64,000 nt of DNA from Streptomyces asoensis (GCF_016860545.1 NZ_BNEB01000005.1:2790001-2854000); one strand, 5' to 3'. Counted from the stretch's first letter, positions 1-10,191 are shown. Notes: a model not told the origin generated them from the sequence alone. Numbers and translations are program-made.

Positions 1-1
1 G

Positions 2-796
2 GTGGCCCGGCGGATCACCGCCGGCGATCTGGACGCCCGGGTGGACGACTCCCGGGCGAGGGAGCCGGGCCGGCCGCAGGACGAGGTGGGCGCGGTCGCC
101 GTCGCGCTGGACTCCATGGCGTCCTCGCTCCAGGGCAAGCTGCTGAGCGAGCAGCGGTTCACCGCCGACGTGGCGCACGAGCTGCGCACTCCGCTGACCG
201 GGCTGCACGCGGCGGCGGAACTGCTGCCGCCCGGACGGCCGACGGAGCTGGTCAGGGACCGGGTGGCGGCACTGCGCACGCTGACCGAGGACCTGCTGGA
301 GATCTCCCGTCTGGACACCGGACGGGAGCGGCTGGAACTGGACACCGAGGCGCTGGGCGCGCTGGCGCTGCGGGTGGTGCGGGCGGCCGGTGCCCCGGAC
401 GCCGAGGGCGCCCCGGCGACCGAGGTGAGGATCGTGCGGGACGCGCGCGTGGAGACCGACCGGCGGCGTCTGGAGCGGGTGCTGGGCAATCTGCTCGCCA
501 ACGCGCACCGGCACGGGCGGCCGCCCGTCGTGCTGAGCGTGGACGGTCCGGTGGTGACCGTGCGGGACCACGGGGACGGCTATCCGGACTACCTCCTCAC
601 GCACGGGCCGCAGCGGTTCCGCACCGAGGGCGGGGCGAAGGGGCACGGGCTCGGGCTGACGATCGCTGCGGGCCAGGCGGAAGTGCTGGGAGCGCGGCTG
701 ACGTTCGCCGACGCGCCGGACGGCGGCGCGGTGGCCACGCTGACGCTCCCTCAGAGCCCGCCCGCCGGGAGCGGCCCTCCCGATGGCGCAGCGTGA
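2..796 (+). CDS. Sensor histidine kinase, C-terminal part (cut by window start)
   Basis: Cytoplasmic part of a membrane sensor kinase that would autophosphorylate and pass phosphate to a response regulator lying outside the window. What is left begins in a HAMP-like linker (about residues 1-45), followed by an H-box with the phospho-accepting His in VAHELRTPL (about residue 59). An N-box (NLLANAHRHG), a G1 box (DHGDGY) and a G2 box (GHGLGL) complete the ATPase domain. The reading frame is open to the left edge, so the sensor and membrane segments are missing and the GTG at position 2 is not a real start. The protein ends in a short Pro/Gly-rich tail. The stimulus cannot be inferred. Confidence 0.9.
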   Translation: MARRITAGDLDARVDDSRAREPGRPQDEVGAVAVALDSMASSLQGKLLSEQRFTADVAHELRTPLTGLHAAAELLPPGRPTELVRDRVAALRTLTEDLLEISRLDTGRERLELDTEALGALALRVVRAAGAPDAEGAPATEVRIVRDARVETDRRRLERVLGNLLANAHRHGRPPVVLSVDGPVVTVRDHGDGYPDYLLTHGPQRFRTEGGAKGHGLGLTIAAGQAEVLGARLTFADAPDGGAVATLTLPQSPPAGSGPPDGAA

Positions 797-866
797 CGGG
801 CGACCCGCGTGAACCGCTCCTAATGTGGCGATTAGTCAGCTTCACCCTCTTCATGGAGGTATCGCC

Positions 867-1682
<816 letters not shown>

Positions 1683-1744
1683 CCCGATACCGACACCGAA
1701 GCGTCCGAGGCTCACAAAGAGCCATGTTTAGGTAGGTTCCGGAC

Positions 1745-3193
1745 ATGACGAAAGCCGGAGTCGGGGCGAGGGCGGGAGCCGGTGCCACCGTGGCGGCGGC
1801 CGACGCCCCCGCCCCCGCGGCGCGTCTCCCCCGGCGCCGCGGCGTCGAACTGTCCCTCATCGTCCTGGCCGTACTGCTCTGCGTCTACGGCTACTGCGCC
1901 GTCGGTCTGGCCAAGACCGGCACCGTCCCGCCCGGCGCCGCCGGTTACGGCGCCGGGCTCGGCGTGCTCGCGCTGCTGGCGCACCTCGCGGTGCGGCTGC
2001 GCGCCCCGTGCGCCGACCCGCTGCTGCTGCCCATCGCCGTGCTGCTCAACGGGATCGGCCTGGTGCTGATCTACCGCCTCGACCTGGAGACGCCGCACGA
2101 CCGGGCGGCGCCCACCCAGCTGGTGTGGTCCACGCTGGGCGTGGCGCTGTTCATCCTGGTCGTGGCGGCGCTGCGCGACCATCGCGAGCTCCAGCGGTAC
2201 GCGTACCTGTGCGTGGTGGCCGCGCTCGCCCTGCTCGCCCTGCCGATCCTCTTCCCCGCCGTGAACGGTGCCCGGATCTGGATCCGGATCGCCGGGTTCT
2301 CCATCCAGCCGGGCGAGTTCGCCAAGGTGCTGCTCGCGGTGTTCTTCGCCGCTTACCTGGCGGCCAACCGCACGGCGCTGACGTACGCGGGCCGCAGGTT
2401 CTCGCGCTTCGACCGCTTGCAGCTGCCCACCGGGCGGGTGCTGGGTCCCATCGTCACGATCTGGCTGCTCAGCGTCGGCGTGCTGGTCCTGGAGCGGGAT
2501 CTCGGCACGTCGCTGCTCTTCTTCGGGCTGTTCGTGGTCATGCTCTACGTCGCCACGGGCCGCACCGGCTGGATCGCCGTCGGTCTGCTGCTCGCCTCGC
2601 TCGGCGCGGTCGCCGTGGGCCGCCTGGAGCCGCACGTGCACAGCAGGGTCGAGGACTGGCTGCATCCGTTCGCGACGATCGAGGCGGGTCAGGGCGCCAA
2701 CCAGCTCGCGCAGTCGCTGTTCTCCTTCGCGGCCGGCGGGGTGACCGGCACCGGGCTCGGCCTCGGCCACTCGGTCCTCATCGGCTTCGCCGCGAAGTCG
2801 GACTTCATCCTGGCGACGGCGGGCGAGGAGCTGGGGCTCGCGGGCCTGTCGGCGCTCTTCCTCCTGTACGGCCTGCTGGTCGAGCGGGGCTACCGGACGG
2901 GGCTGTCCCTGCGCGACCCGTTCGGCCGGCTGCTGGCGACCGGTCTCGCCTCGATCGTGGCGCTCCAGGCGTTCGTGATCGCGGGCGGGGTCACCGGCCT
3001 GATCCCGCTGACCGGTATGGCGATGCCGTTCCTCGCGCAGGGCGGTTCCTCGGTCGTCACCAACTGGGCGATCGTGGCGCTTCTGATCCGGGTGAGCCAC
3101 TCGGCGAGGCGGCCCGGCCGGACACCGTCCGACGCCCCGCGGGACGAGCCGCACGGCACGCCGGGCGACAAGATCTCCGGGAGGTCCGGTTGA
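1745..3193 (+). CDS. SEDS-family peptidoglycan polymerase (FtsW/RodA/SpoVE)
   Basis: A 482-residue polytopic membrane protein with about ten hydrophobic segments after a basic N-terminus (PRRRGVELS). Family hallmarks are IQPGEFAKVLLAVFFAAYLA, the ERDLGTSLLFF segment and the loop reaching KSDFILATAGEELG. SEDS proteins polymerise lipid II into glycan strands and work with a class B penicillin-binding protein, which is exactly what the next gene encodes (4-nt overlap). The ATG at 1745 lies 6 nt after a TAGGTT (1733-1738), so the mRNA may be leaderless. Which of the several Streptomyces SEDS roles it fills (division, elongation or sporulation) cannot be told from sequence. Confidence 0.92.
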   Translation: MTKAGVGARAGAGATVAAADAPAPAARLPRRRGVELSLIVLAVLLCVYGYCAVGLAKTGTVPPGAAGYGAGLGVLALLAHLAVRLRAPCADPLLLPIAVLLNGIGLVLIYRLDLETPHDRAAPTQLVWSTLGVALFILVVAALRDHRELQRYAYLCVVAALALLALPILFPAVNGARIWIRIAGFSIQPGEFAKVLLAVFFAAYLAANRTALTYAGRRFSRFDRLQLPTGRVLGPIVTIWLLSVGVLVLERDLGTSLLFFGLFVVMLYVATGRTGWIAVGLLLASLGAVAVGRLEPHVHSRVEDWLHPFATIEAGQGANQLAQSLFSFAAGGVTGTGLGLGHSVLIGFAAKSDFILATAGEELGLAGLSALFLLYGLLVERGYRTGLSLRDPFGRLLATGLASIVALQAFVIAGGVTGLIPLTGMAMPFLAQGGSSVVTNWAIVALLIRVSHSARRPGRTPSDAPRDEPHGTPGDKISGRSG

Positions 3194-4647
3194 CCCGGCA
3201 CATCCGGCACGCCGCCGCGTTCTGCGCCCTGCTGCTGGTGGCGCTCCTGGCCAACGCCCTGCGCGTCCAGGTCGTCCAGTCCGGCACCTACGACGGCAAC
3301 CCGGCCAACCGGCGTGACGCCATCGCCCGTTACGCCCAGCCGCGCGGTGACATCCTGGTCGGCGGGGTTCCCGTGACCGGCTCCCGGGACACCGGCGAGC
3401 AGCTGCGCTACGAACGCACCTACCGCGACGGGCCGTTGTACGCGCCGGTGACCGGCTTCGCCTCCCAGGTGTACGGGACGACGTTCCTGGAGCACGCCGG
3501 GGACGACGTGCTGTCAGGGGCGGATCCGCTGCTCTCGGCGTTCCCGCTGTGGAACGACGTGACCCGCGGCCGGCCCCCCGGCGGCAACCTGGTGACGACC
3601 CTGAACCCCGCGGCCCAGCGCGCCGCCTACGAAGGGCTGGACGGGCGCAAGGGCGCCGTCGCGGCGATCGAACCGTCGACGGGACGGGTGCTGGCGCTGG
3701 TGTCCAGTCCCTCGTACGACCCTGCGGTGCTGTCCGGGAACGACGCGGGGGCCGCGCGGGCCTGGGCGCGGCTCAACGGCGACCCCGACCGGCCGATGCT
3801 CAACCGGGCGGTGCGGCAGACGTATCCGCCCGGGTCGACGTTCAAGGTGGTCACCGCGGCGGCGGCACTGGACGCGGGTGTCGTCACCGACCTCGACGCG
3901 GCCACCCGCTCCCCCGATCCCTACCGGCTGCCCGGGACGACGACACGGCTGACGAACGAGGGCGAGGGCTGCGAGGACGCTCCGCTGCGGGACGCCTTCG
4001 AGTGGTCGTGCAACACGGTGTTCGCGAAGCTCGGGGTGGACACGGGGCTGGCGCGGATGACCCGGACCGCGCAGGCGTTCGGTTTCAACGACACGGACGT
4101 GCGGATCCCGTTCGCCGTCGCGCCGAGCACCTTCGACACCTCGCTCGACCGGGCCCAGCTGGCGCTGTCCTCGATCGGCCAGTTCAACACGCGGGCGACC
4201 CCGCTCCAGATGGCGATGGTGTCGGCGGCCGTGGCCGACGGGGGGCAGGTGCGGACGCCGTACCTGGTGGAGCGGACGACGCGGCAGGGCGGCGCCACTG
4301 TGGCCACGGCGGGTTCACGGCCGTCGCGCCAGGCGATGTACCCCTCGACGGCGCGGCGGATGCGGGAGCTGATGGAGGGCGTGGTGCGGGAGGGCACCGG
4401 CACGAACGCGGCGATCCCCGGCGCGGTCGTCGGCGGCAAGACCGGCACCGCCCAGCACGGCGTCGGCAACGCCGGCATCCCGTACGCCTGGTTCGTCTCC
4501 TGGGCGCGCGGCGAGCGGGACGTGGAGCCCAGGGTCGCGGTCGCGGTGGTGGTGGAGGACGGGTCGGCGCGCCGCGGGGACATCACCGGTGGCGGCATGG
4601 CGGCGCCGATCGCGCGTGCCGTGATGGAGGCGGTGCTCGGCTCGTGA
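3190..4647 (+). CDS. Class B penicillin-binding protein (transpeptidase)
   Basis: A 485-residue D,D-transpeptidase that cross-links peptidoglycan made by its SEDS partner. The TTG at 3190 overlaps the upstream stop codon and has GGGAGG at 3179-3184. It places a single membrane anchor at residues 8-24 (FCALLLVALLANAL). The catalytic triad motifs are all present: S216-x-x-K219 in PPGSTFKV, S273-C-N275, and K417-T-G in GGKTGTAQ. It is short for a class B enzyme, with a small N-terminal dimerisation region, like the PbpA-type proteins of actinobacteria. No PASTA domains. The active site is intact, so it should be penicillin-sensitive. Confidence 0.92.
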   Translation: MTRHIRHAAAFCALLLVALLANALRVQVVQSGTYDGNPANRRDAIARYAQPRGDILVGGVPVTGSRDTGEQLRYERTYRDGPLYAPVTGFASQVYGTTFLEHAGDDVLSGADPLLSAFPLWNDVTRGRPPGGNLVTTLNPAAQRAAYEGLDGRKGAVAAIEPSTGRVLALVSSPSYDPAVLSGNDAGAARAWARLNGDPDRPMLNRAVRQTYPPGSTFKVVTAAAALDAGVVTDLDAATRSPDPYRLPGTTTRLTNEGEGCEDAPLRDAFEWSCNTVFAKLGVDTGLARMTRTAQAFGFNDTDVRIPFAVAPSTFDTSLDRAQLALSSIGQFNTRATPLQMAMVSAAVADGGQVRTPYLVERTTRQGGATVATAGSRPSRQAMYPSTARRMRELMEGVVREGTGTNAAIPGAVVGGKTGTAQHGVGNAGIPYAWFVSWARGERDVEPRVAVAVVVEDGSARRGDITGGGMAAPIARAVMEAVLGS

Positions 4648-4747
4648 GACCGCCGGCCGGTCCCGTCGGTGCGGCGGGATGTGCCGGTTCGTCCCGGCGC
4701 CGGCCCTTCGCCGCGGGGAACGGGGCGGATTGCTGCCGCGCGAGGGA

Positions 4748-4776
4748 TTGACGGCCTTGCTGACAAGCAGTCTCAT
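4748..4776 (+). promoter_or_regulatory. Candidate leaderless promoter of the diiron oxygenase gene
   Basis: TTGACG at 4748-4753 and TCTCAT at 4771-4776 are 17 nt apart. The -10 ends 6 nt before the ATG at 4783, so transcription would start at or next to the start codon. No ribosome binding site is visible. The -35 is good and the -10 is weak. Confidence 0.4.
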
Positions 4777-4782
4777 AAGGGC

Positions 4783-5721
4783 ATGACGACCCTCACCGAT
4801 GCCGACGCGCTGGACGGCCTGCGGGACGCGCTGGGCGCGCTCAAGGACCGGGAGCAGGTGGCCGAGCGGCTCCTCGCGTCCTCCGCCAAGCACTCCTTCG
4901 ACCCGGACAAGGAGCTGGACTGGGACGCCCCCTTCGAGGAGGGCAAGTGGTTCTGGCCGCCGGAGCTGGTGTCCCTGTACGACACGCCGATGTGGCGGCG
5001 GATGAGCGAGGAGCAGCGCATCCTGCTGTCCCAGCACGAGGCCGCGGCCCTCGCCTCGCTCGGCATCTGGTTCGAGATCATCCTCATGCAGCTGCTCGTC
5101 CGGCACATCTACGACAAGGCCGCGACGAGCGCGCACGTGCGGTACGCGCTGACCGAGATCGAGGACGAGTGCCGGCACTCGAGGATGTTCGCCCGGCTGA
5201 TCACTCAGGGCGGGACGCCCTGGTACCCGGTGAGCCGCGCCCACCAGCACCTGGGGCGCCTGTTCAAGACGATCTCCACGACCCCCGGCTCGTTCACCGC
5301 GACGCTGCTCGGCGAGGAGGTCCTCGACTGGATGCAGCGGCTGACCTTCCCCGACGAGCGGGTGCAGCCGCTGGTGCGGGGCGTCACCCGCATCCACGTC
5401 GTGGAGGAGGCCCGGCACGTGCGCTACGCCCGTGAGGAGCTGCGCCGCCAGATGGTGACGGCGCCGCGGTGGTCGCAGGAGTTCACCCGGGTCACGTCCG
5501 GCGAGTTCGCGCGGGTCTTCTCGGTGGCGTTCGTGAATCCGGACGTCTACACGAACGTGGGACTGGACAAGCGCGAGGCCATGTCGCAGGTACGGGCCAG
5601 CGGGCACCGGCGGGAGGTCATGCAGACCGGCTCGAAGCGGCTGACCGACTTCCTCGACGACATCGGCGTGCTGCGGGGCGTCGGGCGGCGGCTGTGGCGG
5701 TCGTCCGGGCTGCTGGCCTGA
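4783..5721 (+). CDS. AurF-like diiron oxygenase
   Basis: A 312-residue protein of the AurF (p-aminobenzoate N-oxygenase) diiron family. Two ExxH iron-binding motifs stand out, E129-C-R-H132 (EIEDECRH) and E209-A-R-H212 (VVEEARH). Further glutamates at helix positions around 98 and 178-179 fit the carboxylate-rich ligand set. Many Streptomyces carry housekeeping homologues whose substrate is unknown. No biosynthetic genes surround this one, so I would not assign an arylamine substrate. The ATG at 4783 starts the conserved part; upstream codons read through promoter sequence. The TetR gene 46 nt downstream on the same strand may regulate it. Confidence 0.8.
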   Translation: MTTLTDADALDGLRDALGALKDREQVAERLLASSAKHSFDPDKELDWDAPFEEGKWFWPPELVSLYDTPMWRRMSEEQRILLSQHEAAALASLGIWFEIILMQLLVRHIYDKAATSAHVRYALTEIEDECRHSRMFARLITQGGTPWYPVSRAHQHLGRLFKTISTTPGSFTATLLGEEVLDWMQRLTFPDERVQPLVRGVTRIHVVEEARHVRYAREELRRQMVTAPRWSQEFTRVTSGEFARVFSVAFVNPDVYTNVGLDKREAMSQVRASGHRREVMQTGSKRLTDFLDDIGVLRGVGRRLWRSSGLLA

Positions 5722-5767
5722 GCGGACGGCGGGCACGGGGCGGGGGCGGGCGATTACGCTGCACGTC

Positions 5768-6418
5768 ATGACCCCCGCCGCCCCCGCGTACCGCCGTCTC
5801 AGTGTCGAGGAACGCCGCAGCCAGCTGCTCGAGGCCGCGCTGTCGCTCTTCGCGCACCGCGTCCCCGAGGACGTCTCGCTGGACGACGTGGCGGAGGCCG
5901 CCGGGGTCTCCCGGCCGCTCGTCTACCGGTACTTCCCCGGCGGCAAGCAGCAGCTCTACGAGGCCGCCCTGCGGTCCGCCGCCGAGGAGCTGCGCCACTG
6001 CTTCGACGAGCCGCAGGACGGCCCGCTGCTCCCCCGTCTCGCCCGCGTCCTGGACCGCTACCTGACCTTCGTCGGCCGCCACGACGCCGGTTTCAGCGCC
6101 CTGCTCCAGGGCGGCAGCGTCGTCGAGACCTCGCGGACGACGGCCATCGTGGACGGTGTGCGACGGGCCGCCGCCGAGGCCATCTACAGCCACCTCGGGC
6201 TCCCCGAGCCCGGGCCCCGGCTGCGGATGACCGTACGGATGTGGATCACCGCGGTCGAGGCGGCCTCCCTGATCTGGCTCGACGAGGACAAGCAGCCGCC
6301 CGCGGACGAGCTGCGCGACTGGCTGGTCGACCAGTTCGTCGCCGTCCTGTCGGTGACGGCGGCGCGGGACGCACAGACCGCCGATCTGGTCCGGCGCGCG
6401 CTGAGCGCGCAGACCTGA
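5768..6418 (+). CDS. TetR-family transcriptional regulator
   Basis: A 216-residue repressor-type protein. The N-terminal three-helix DNA-binding domain covers about residues 12-62 (RRSQLLEAALSLF, then DVAEAAGVSRPLVYRYF). The rest is an all-helical ligand and dimerisation domain resembling the TetR_C group that follows AurF-like genes. The ATG at 5768 follows a short 46-nt gap with no clear ribosome binding site. The likely target is the diiron oxygenase operon. The effector is unknown. Confidence 0.88.
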   Translation: MTPAAPAYRRLSVEERRSQLLEAALSLFAHRVPEDVSLDDVAEAAGVSRPLVYRYFPGGKQQLYEAALRSAAEELRHCFDEPQDGPLLPRLARVLDRYLTFVGRHDAGFSALLQGGSVVETSRTTAIVDGVRRAAAEAIYSHLGLPEPGPRLRMTVRMWITAVEAASLIWLDEDKQPPADELRDWLVDQFVAVLSVTAARDAQTADLVRRALSAQT

Positions 6419-6432
6419 TCGACACTGGTGCG

Positions 6433-6780
6433 GTGAAGAGCGAAGACACCCCCTTCGAGGGCGGCCCCATGGACGGCCGGGTCCTGCCCGTGCTGCTGGG
6501 CCCCACCGGGCACCCGCCGAAGACGTACCGCATCCCCGTCCCCGCCGCGGCCGGCGGCCCGCCGACCGTGCTGGTCTACCGGCGTGTGCCCCGCGGCCAC
6601 GGCAAACGGCTCGGACTGCCCCAGGGCTGGAAGTACGAGTTCGCCGCCGAGGGCGACAAGGGGGCGGGCGGGCTCGGCGGCCCGAGGGGACTGCGCTGGC
6701 CGTGGTCGAAACCCCGCACCGGACCGGACGCCACGCCCGACGCCACGCCGGACGGCCGACGGGATGACGCCGACGAGTGA
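6433..6780 (+). CDS. Hypothetical protein, about 115 residues
   Basis: A small soluble protein of unrecognised family. I chose the GTG at 6433 (VKSEDTPFEGG) because it immediately follows the TetR gene and starts the non-repetitive part. A MDGRVLP start at 6469 is also possible. Residues about 10-75 look folded (LPVLLGPTGHPPKTYRIPV, VLVYRRVPRGHGKRLG, WKYEF). The C-terminus is Pro/Asp-rich with repeated DATP units and is probably disordered. No signal peptide, membrane segment or catalytic motif. Confidence 0.55.
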   Translation: MKSEDTPFEGGPMDGRVLPVLLGPTGHPPKTYRIPVPAAAGGPPTVLVYRRVPRGHGKRLGLPQGWKYEFAAEGDKGAGGLGGPRGLRWPWSKPRTGPDATPDATPDGRRDDADE

Positions 6781-6882
6781 CCCGGTTGCGCCGAACCGCG
6801 CACCTCCGGCGCGCGGGCCGGGCGCCCACCCCCGATGCTCGCCGTAGGGGGCGGAGGGGCCGCCCCCGGCGGAGGTGATGGC

Positions 6883-8286
6883 GTGTCAGGAAGGTTGCTG
6901 CGACTGGCCTGTACGGTCTCCACGGCGACGCTCGCCGCGCAGGCCGCCCTGGTCCCCGCGCTCGCCGTGGCCGTACCCGAGCACCGGGTGCCGGGCGGGC
7001 GCACCGTCACCGCACCGGCCGGGGCCAGGCCGCCGGCCGTCCTCCCGCCCCCGGCGCCGGGCCGGACACCGGCCGCCGCCCGGCGGGTCCCCGGGCCGGA
7101 CGCACCGCCGACGGCCGGGACGGCCACCCCGGCCGGTCCCGCGGCTCCCGCCGCTCCCGCCGCCTCCCCCGGCCCGGACGCCACCGGCACCCCGCGGGAC
7201 ACCGAGCCCACGGACGGCGGCCCTTCGGACGATGCGTCCCCGGAGAGCGAAACACCGGACGGCGGCCCCCCGGACGGCGAGGAGCGGACCGTGGCCGAGC
7301 TGCTGACGGAGCTTCAGCGGCTGTACCGGGAAGCCGAGAAGGCCACCGAGGCGTTCAACTCCACCGAGGAACAGCTGAAGCGGCGGCGGGCGGAGACCGG
7401 GCGGCTGGACGCCGACCTGGTGAAGGCCCGGCTCTCCCTGAACGCGAGCCGGGGCGCCGCCGGACGGCTCGCCCGCCAGCAGTACCAGGGCAGCACGGAG
7501 ATCTCCTCGTACGTACGGCTGCTGCTGGCCCGCGATCCGCAGCACGCCCTGGACGAGGGCCATCTGCTCGGCCGGCTGGCGCGCGAGCGGGCCGGCACGC
7601 TCGGGCGGCTGACCAGCGGCGAACACAAGGCCGACGGCCTGGCGCGCAAGGCCCGCGCCGCCCTCGACGGACAGCTCACCCTCATGGAGCGCCGGAAGAA
7701 GGAACGCGACGACGTGCGCCGGCGCCTCGACGACGTGGAGGAACTCCTCGCCTCCCTCACCGCGGAGCAGCTCACCGCCCTGGCCGCGCTGGAGAAGGAC
7801 GGGGCGGACCGGGCCCAGCAGGCGCTCGTGGCGTCCGGCGCGCTCGGTGACGACGGCAAGCCGTCGAAGGGGGGCGAGAAGGCCGTGCGCTACGCCGTGC
7901 GGCAGCTCGGGAAGCCGTACGCGTGGGGTGCGCAGGGCCCGGGATCGTACGACTGCTCCGGGCTGACCTCCCGGGCCTGGGGCGACGCCGGGACACCCAT
8001 CCCCCGGACCAGCCAGGAGCAGTGGGCGCGGCTGCGGAGGATCCCGCTGAAGGAGCTGCGCCCCGGTGACCTGGTGATCTACTTCCCCGACGCCACCCAT
8101 GTCGCGCTGTACATCGGCGGGGGCAAGGTGGTCCAGGCGCCCAGGACCGGCGAACAGGTCAAGATCACCGGCATCGCCGCCCAGCCGGTGCTCGGCGCCG
8201 TACGCCCGGACGCGCCCCCCGTCCGCTCACCCGCCCGGACCCCCGCCGGGTCCGCCGCTCAGACCCCGGAGACGGACCCCAGGTAG
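6883..8286 (+). CDS. Secreted NlpC/P60 peptidoglycan hydrolase with coiled coil
   Basis: A 467-residue exported cysteine peptidase expected to cut peptidoglycan stem peptides. The GTG at 6883 has GGAGGTGA at 6871-6878 and starts a signal peptide (LLRLACTVSTATLAAQAALV). Then comes a Pro/Ala-rich linker to about residue 130, a long coiled coil (about 135-330), and the NlpC/P60 domain. The nucleophile is Cys358 in YDCSGLTSRAW and the base His406 in THVALYIGGG. This coiled-coil plus NlpC layout is that of RipA-like cell-separation hydrolases, where the coil keeps the enzyme inactive or docks it. Its 3' end overlaps the convergent flavoprotein gene by 28 nt. Confidence 0.88.
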   Translation: MSGRLLRLACTVSTATLAAQAALVPALAVAVPEHRVPGGRTVTAPAGARPPAVLPPPAPGRTPAAARRVPGPDAPPTAGTATPAGPAAPAAPAASPGPDATGTPRDTEPTDGGPSDDASPESETPDGGPPDGEERTVAELLTELQRLYREAEKATEAFNSTEEQLKRRRAETGRLDADLVKARLSLNASRGAAGRLARQQYQGSTEISSYVRLLLARDPQHALDEGHLLGRLARERAGTLGRLTSGEHKADGLARKARAALDGQLTLMERRKKERDDVRRRLDDVEELLASLTAEQLTALAALEKDGADRAQQALVASGALGDDGKPSKGGEKAVRYAVRQLGKPYAWGAQGPGSYDCSGLTSRAWGDAGTPIPRTSQEQWARLRRIPLKELRPGDLVIYFPDATHVALYIGGGKVVQAPRTGEQVKITGIAAQPVLGAVRPDAPPVRSPARTPAGSAAQTPETDPR

Positions 8287-9512
8287 GCGGCCGTCTTCTC
8301 CGGGTCGTAGAAGAAGTTCTCGAAGTCGGCCGGGTTGTCGAACGCGTTGGCGAAGCGGTCGGCCACCGGGGGCAGCTGGCCGGCCGCGCCCAGCAGGTTG
8401 ACGATGTGCTCCGGCGGCGGGGCGAGCATCGCGTTGGTCCACTTGGTGACGTGCTGCGCGGTGTCCCAGTACCGGTCGAAGGTGGCCCGCATCCAGTCCT
8501 CGTCGAACTCCTTCTCCCCGTGCTCGAGGATGGCGGAGAGGTACGCGGCCGCGCACTTGGACGCCGAGTTGGAGCCCTGGCCGGTGATCGGGTCGTTGGC
8601 GACCACGACGTCCGCGACGCCGAGCACCAGCCCGCCGCCGGGGAGGCGGCCGACGGGGTTGCGGACGGTGGGCGCGTAGCGGCCCGCCAGGGTGCCGCCG
8701 GCGTCGGTCAGTTCGACCCGGGTGGCCCGCGCGTACTCCCAGGGCGTGAACTTCTCCATGAGCTCCAGCGTCAGGGAGAGGTGCTCCGCGGGGTCCTTGA
8801 CACCCTTGAAGACGTCCAGCGGGCCGCCGGGTATGCCCTCCCAGAACAGGATGTCCGCCCGGCCCGAGGTGGTGAGCGTCGGCATGACGAACAGTTCGCC
8901 GACACCGGGCACCAGGTTGCAGCGGACCGCGTCCACGTCCGGGTGCTCCGGGCGCGGGCCGAGGCCGTGGACGTAGGCGACGGCGAGGGCGCGCTGCGGT
9001 TCGCCGTAGGGGGAACGCTCCGCGTCCCGGGCGAACATCTGGACGAGCTCGCCCTTGCCCGCCGAGACCAGGACCAGGTCGTAGGCGCGGGAGAAGTAGT
9101 CGAGGTCGGAGACCGCCGCTCCGTGGATCACCAGCTGACCGCCGCGCTGGGCGAACGTCTCCATCCAGCCGGCCATCTTCACCCGCTGGTCGACGGACTG
9201 CGCGTACCCGTCGAGCCTGCCCAGCCAGTCGATCGCGCGCTGCGTGGGACCGGGGTCGTGCGAGCCCGGGGCCGCCACCGAGACGCCGAGCCCCTCGATC
9301 TTCGGGGCCTGCTGCTCCCAGAAGTTCAGCTGGAGGTCGCGCTCGTGCCCGAGGGCCGTGTCGAACATGCACTGCGTCGACATGACCCGGCCGGAGCGGA
9401 TCTCGTCCGCCGTCCGGTTCGACATCAGGGTGACCTCGTACCCGCGCGACTGGAGGCCGAGGGCGAGCTGGAGACCGGACTGACCGGCTCCGACGACGAG
9501 TATCTTCCGCAT
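8259..9512 (-). CDS. Styrene/indole monooxygenase-like FAD protein, conservon-linked
   Basis: A 417-residue flavoprotein of the StyA group (two-component styrene/indole monooxygenases). The FAD-binding motif VVGAGQSGLQLALGL is at residues 5-19. A second conserved segment, DVVVANDPITGQGSN, near residue 300 is typical of this group. No flavin reductase (StyB) is adjacent, so reduced FAD must come from elsewhere. It lies 22 nt downstream of cvnD with AAGGAGAG before its ATG and is therefore the last gene of the conservon operon. Conservons often end in an oxygenase gene (commonly a P450), so it may be the output or signal-making enzyme of this switch. Substrate unknown. Confidence 0.8.
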   Translation of the reverse strand: MRKILVVGAGQSGLQLALGLQSRGYEVTLMSNRTADEIRSGRVMSTQCMFDTALGHERDLQLNFWEQQAPKIEGLGVSVAAPGSHDPGPTQRAIDWLGRLDGYAQSVDQRVKMAGWMETFAQRGGQLVIHGAAVSDLDYFSRAYDLVLVSAGKGELVQMFARDAERSPYGEPQRALAVAYVHGLGPRPEHPDVDAVRCNLVPGVGELFVMPTLTTSGRADILFWEGIPGGPLDVFKGVKDPAEHLSLTLELMEKFTPWEYARATRVELTDAGGTLAGRYAPTVRNPVGRLPGGGLVLGVADVVVANDPITGQGSNSASKCAAAYLSAILEHGEKEFDEDWMRATFDRYWDTAQHVTKWTNAMLAPPPEHIVNLLGAAGQLPPVADRFANAFDNPADFENFFYDPEKTAAYLGSVSGV

Positions 9513-9534
9513 GGGGGGACTCTCCTTGAGGGCC

Positions 9535-10191
9535 TTACTCGGGGGTTTCGTCGAGCGCGTGGCCCACCAGGGCCAGGAGGGTCTCGATCACCGAGATCCG
9601 GCGCCGCGCATCCATGATCATGACAGGTATGTGCGCGGGGATCGTCAGCGCCTCCCGCACGTCCGCCGGCTCGAACAGCTCGCTGTCGTCGAAGTGGTTG
9701 ACGGCGACGACGTACGGCAGTCCGCAGCTCTCGAAGTAGTCCAGCGCGGGGAAGCAGTCCTTCAGACGGCGGGTGTCGGCCAGCACGACCGCGCCTATCG
9801 CGCCGCGCACCAGGTCGTCCCACATGAACCAGAACCGCTGCTGTCCCGGCGTGCCGAACAGGTAGAGCACCAGGTCGTCGTCGAGGGTCAGCCGGCCGTA
9901 GTCCATGGCGACCGTGGTGGTGACCTTCTCCGGGGTGCCGGTCAGGTCGTCGGTCTCCTCGCTGGCCTCGGTCATCAGCGCCTCCGTCTGGAGGGGCTCG
10001 ATCTCCGAGACGGTGCCCACGAGGGTGGTCTTGCCGACGCCGAACCCGCCCGCCACCACGATCTTCGTGGCGATGGGGGCACGGGTGCGGTCCGTCTGCC
10101 ACGGCTGGAGGGGTTCGTCGGGCTCGGTCCCGGGGCCGACGAGGGGAGCGACGCCAAAGGAGGAGGCGGCGTCAGAGACGACGGAGTCCAC
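9535..10191 (-). CDS. cvnD: Conservon GTPase CvnD (Ras/MglA-like)
   Basis: A 218-residue small GTPase of the conservon type. The P-loop is GGFGVGKTT. The switch/G3 region is FGTPGQQRFWFMWDDL, with Gly-Thr-Pro where Ras has Asp-x-x-Gly. G4 appears as VNHFD instead of NKxD. CvnD is thought to switch between GTP and GDP states on the membrane together with CvnA, CvnB and CvnC. The GTG start at 10191 overlaps the end of cvnC by 20 nt, which indicates tight coupling. Confidence 0.93.
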   Translation of the reverse strand: MDSVVSDAASSFGVAPLVGPGTEPDEPLQPWQTDRTRAPIATKIVVAGGFGVGKTTLVGTVSEIEPLQTEALMTEASEETDDLTGTPEKVTTTVAMDYGRLTLDDDLVLYLFGTPGQQRFWFMWDDLVRGAIGAVVLADTRRLKDCFPALDYFESCGLPYVVAVNHFDDSELFEPADVREALTIPAHIPVMIMDARRRISVIETLLALVGHALDETPE

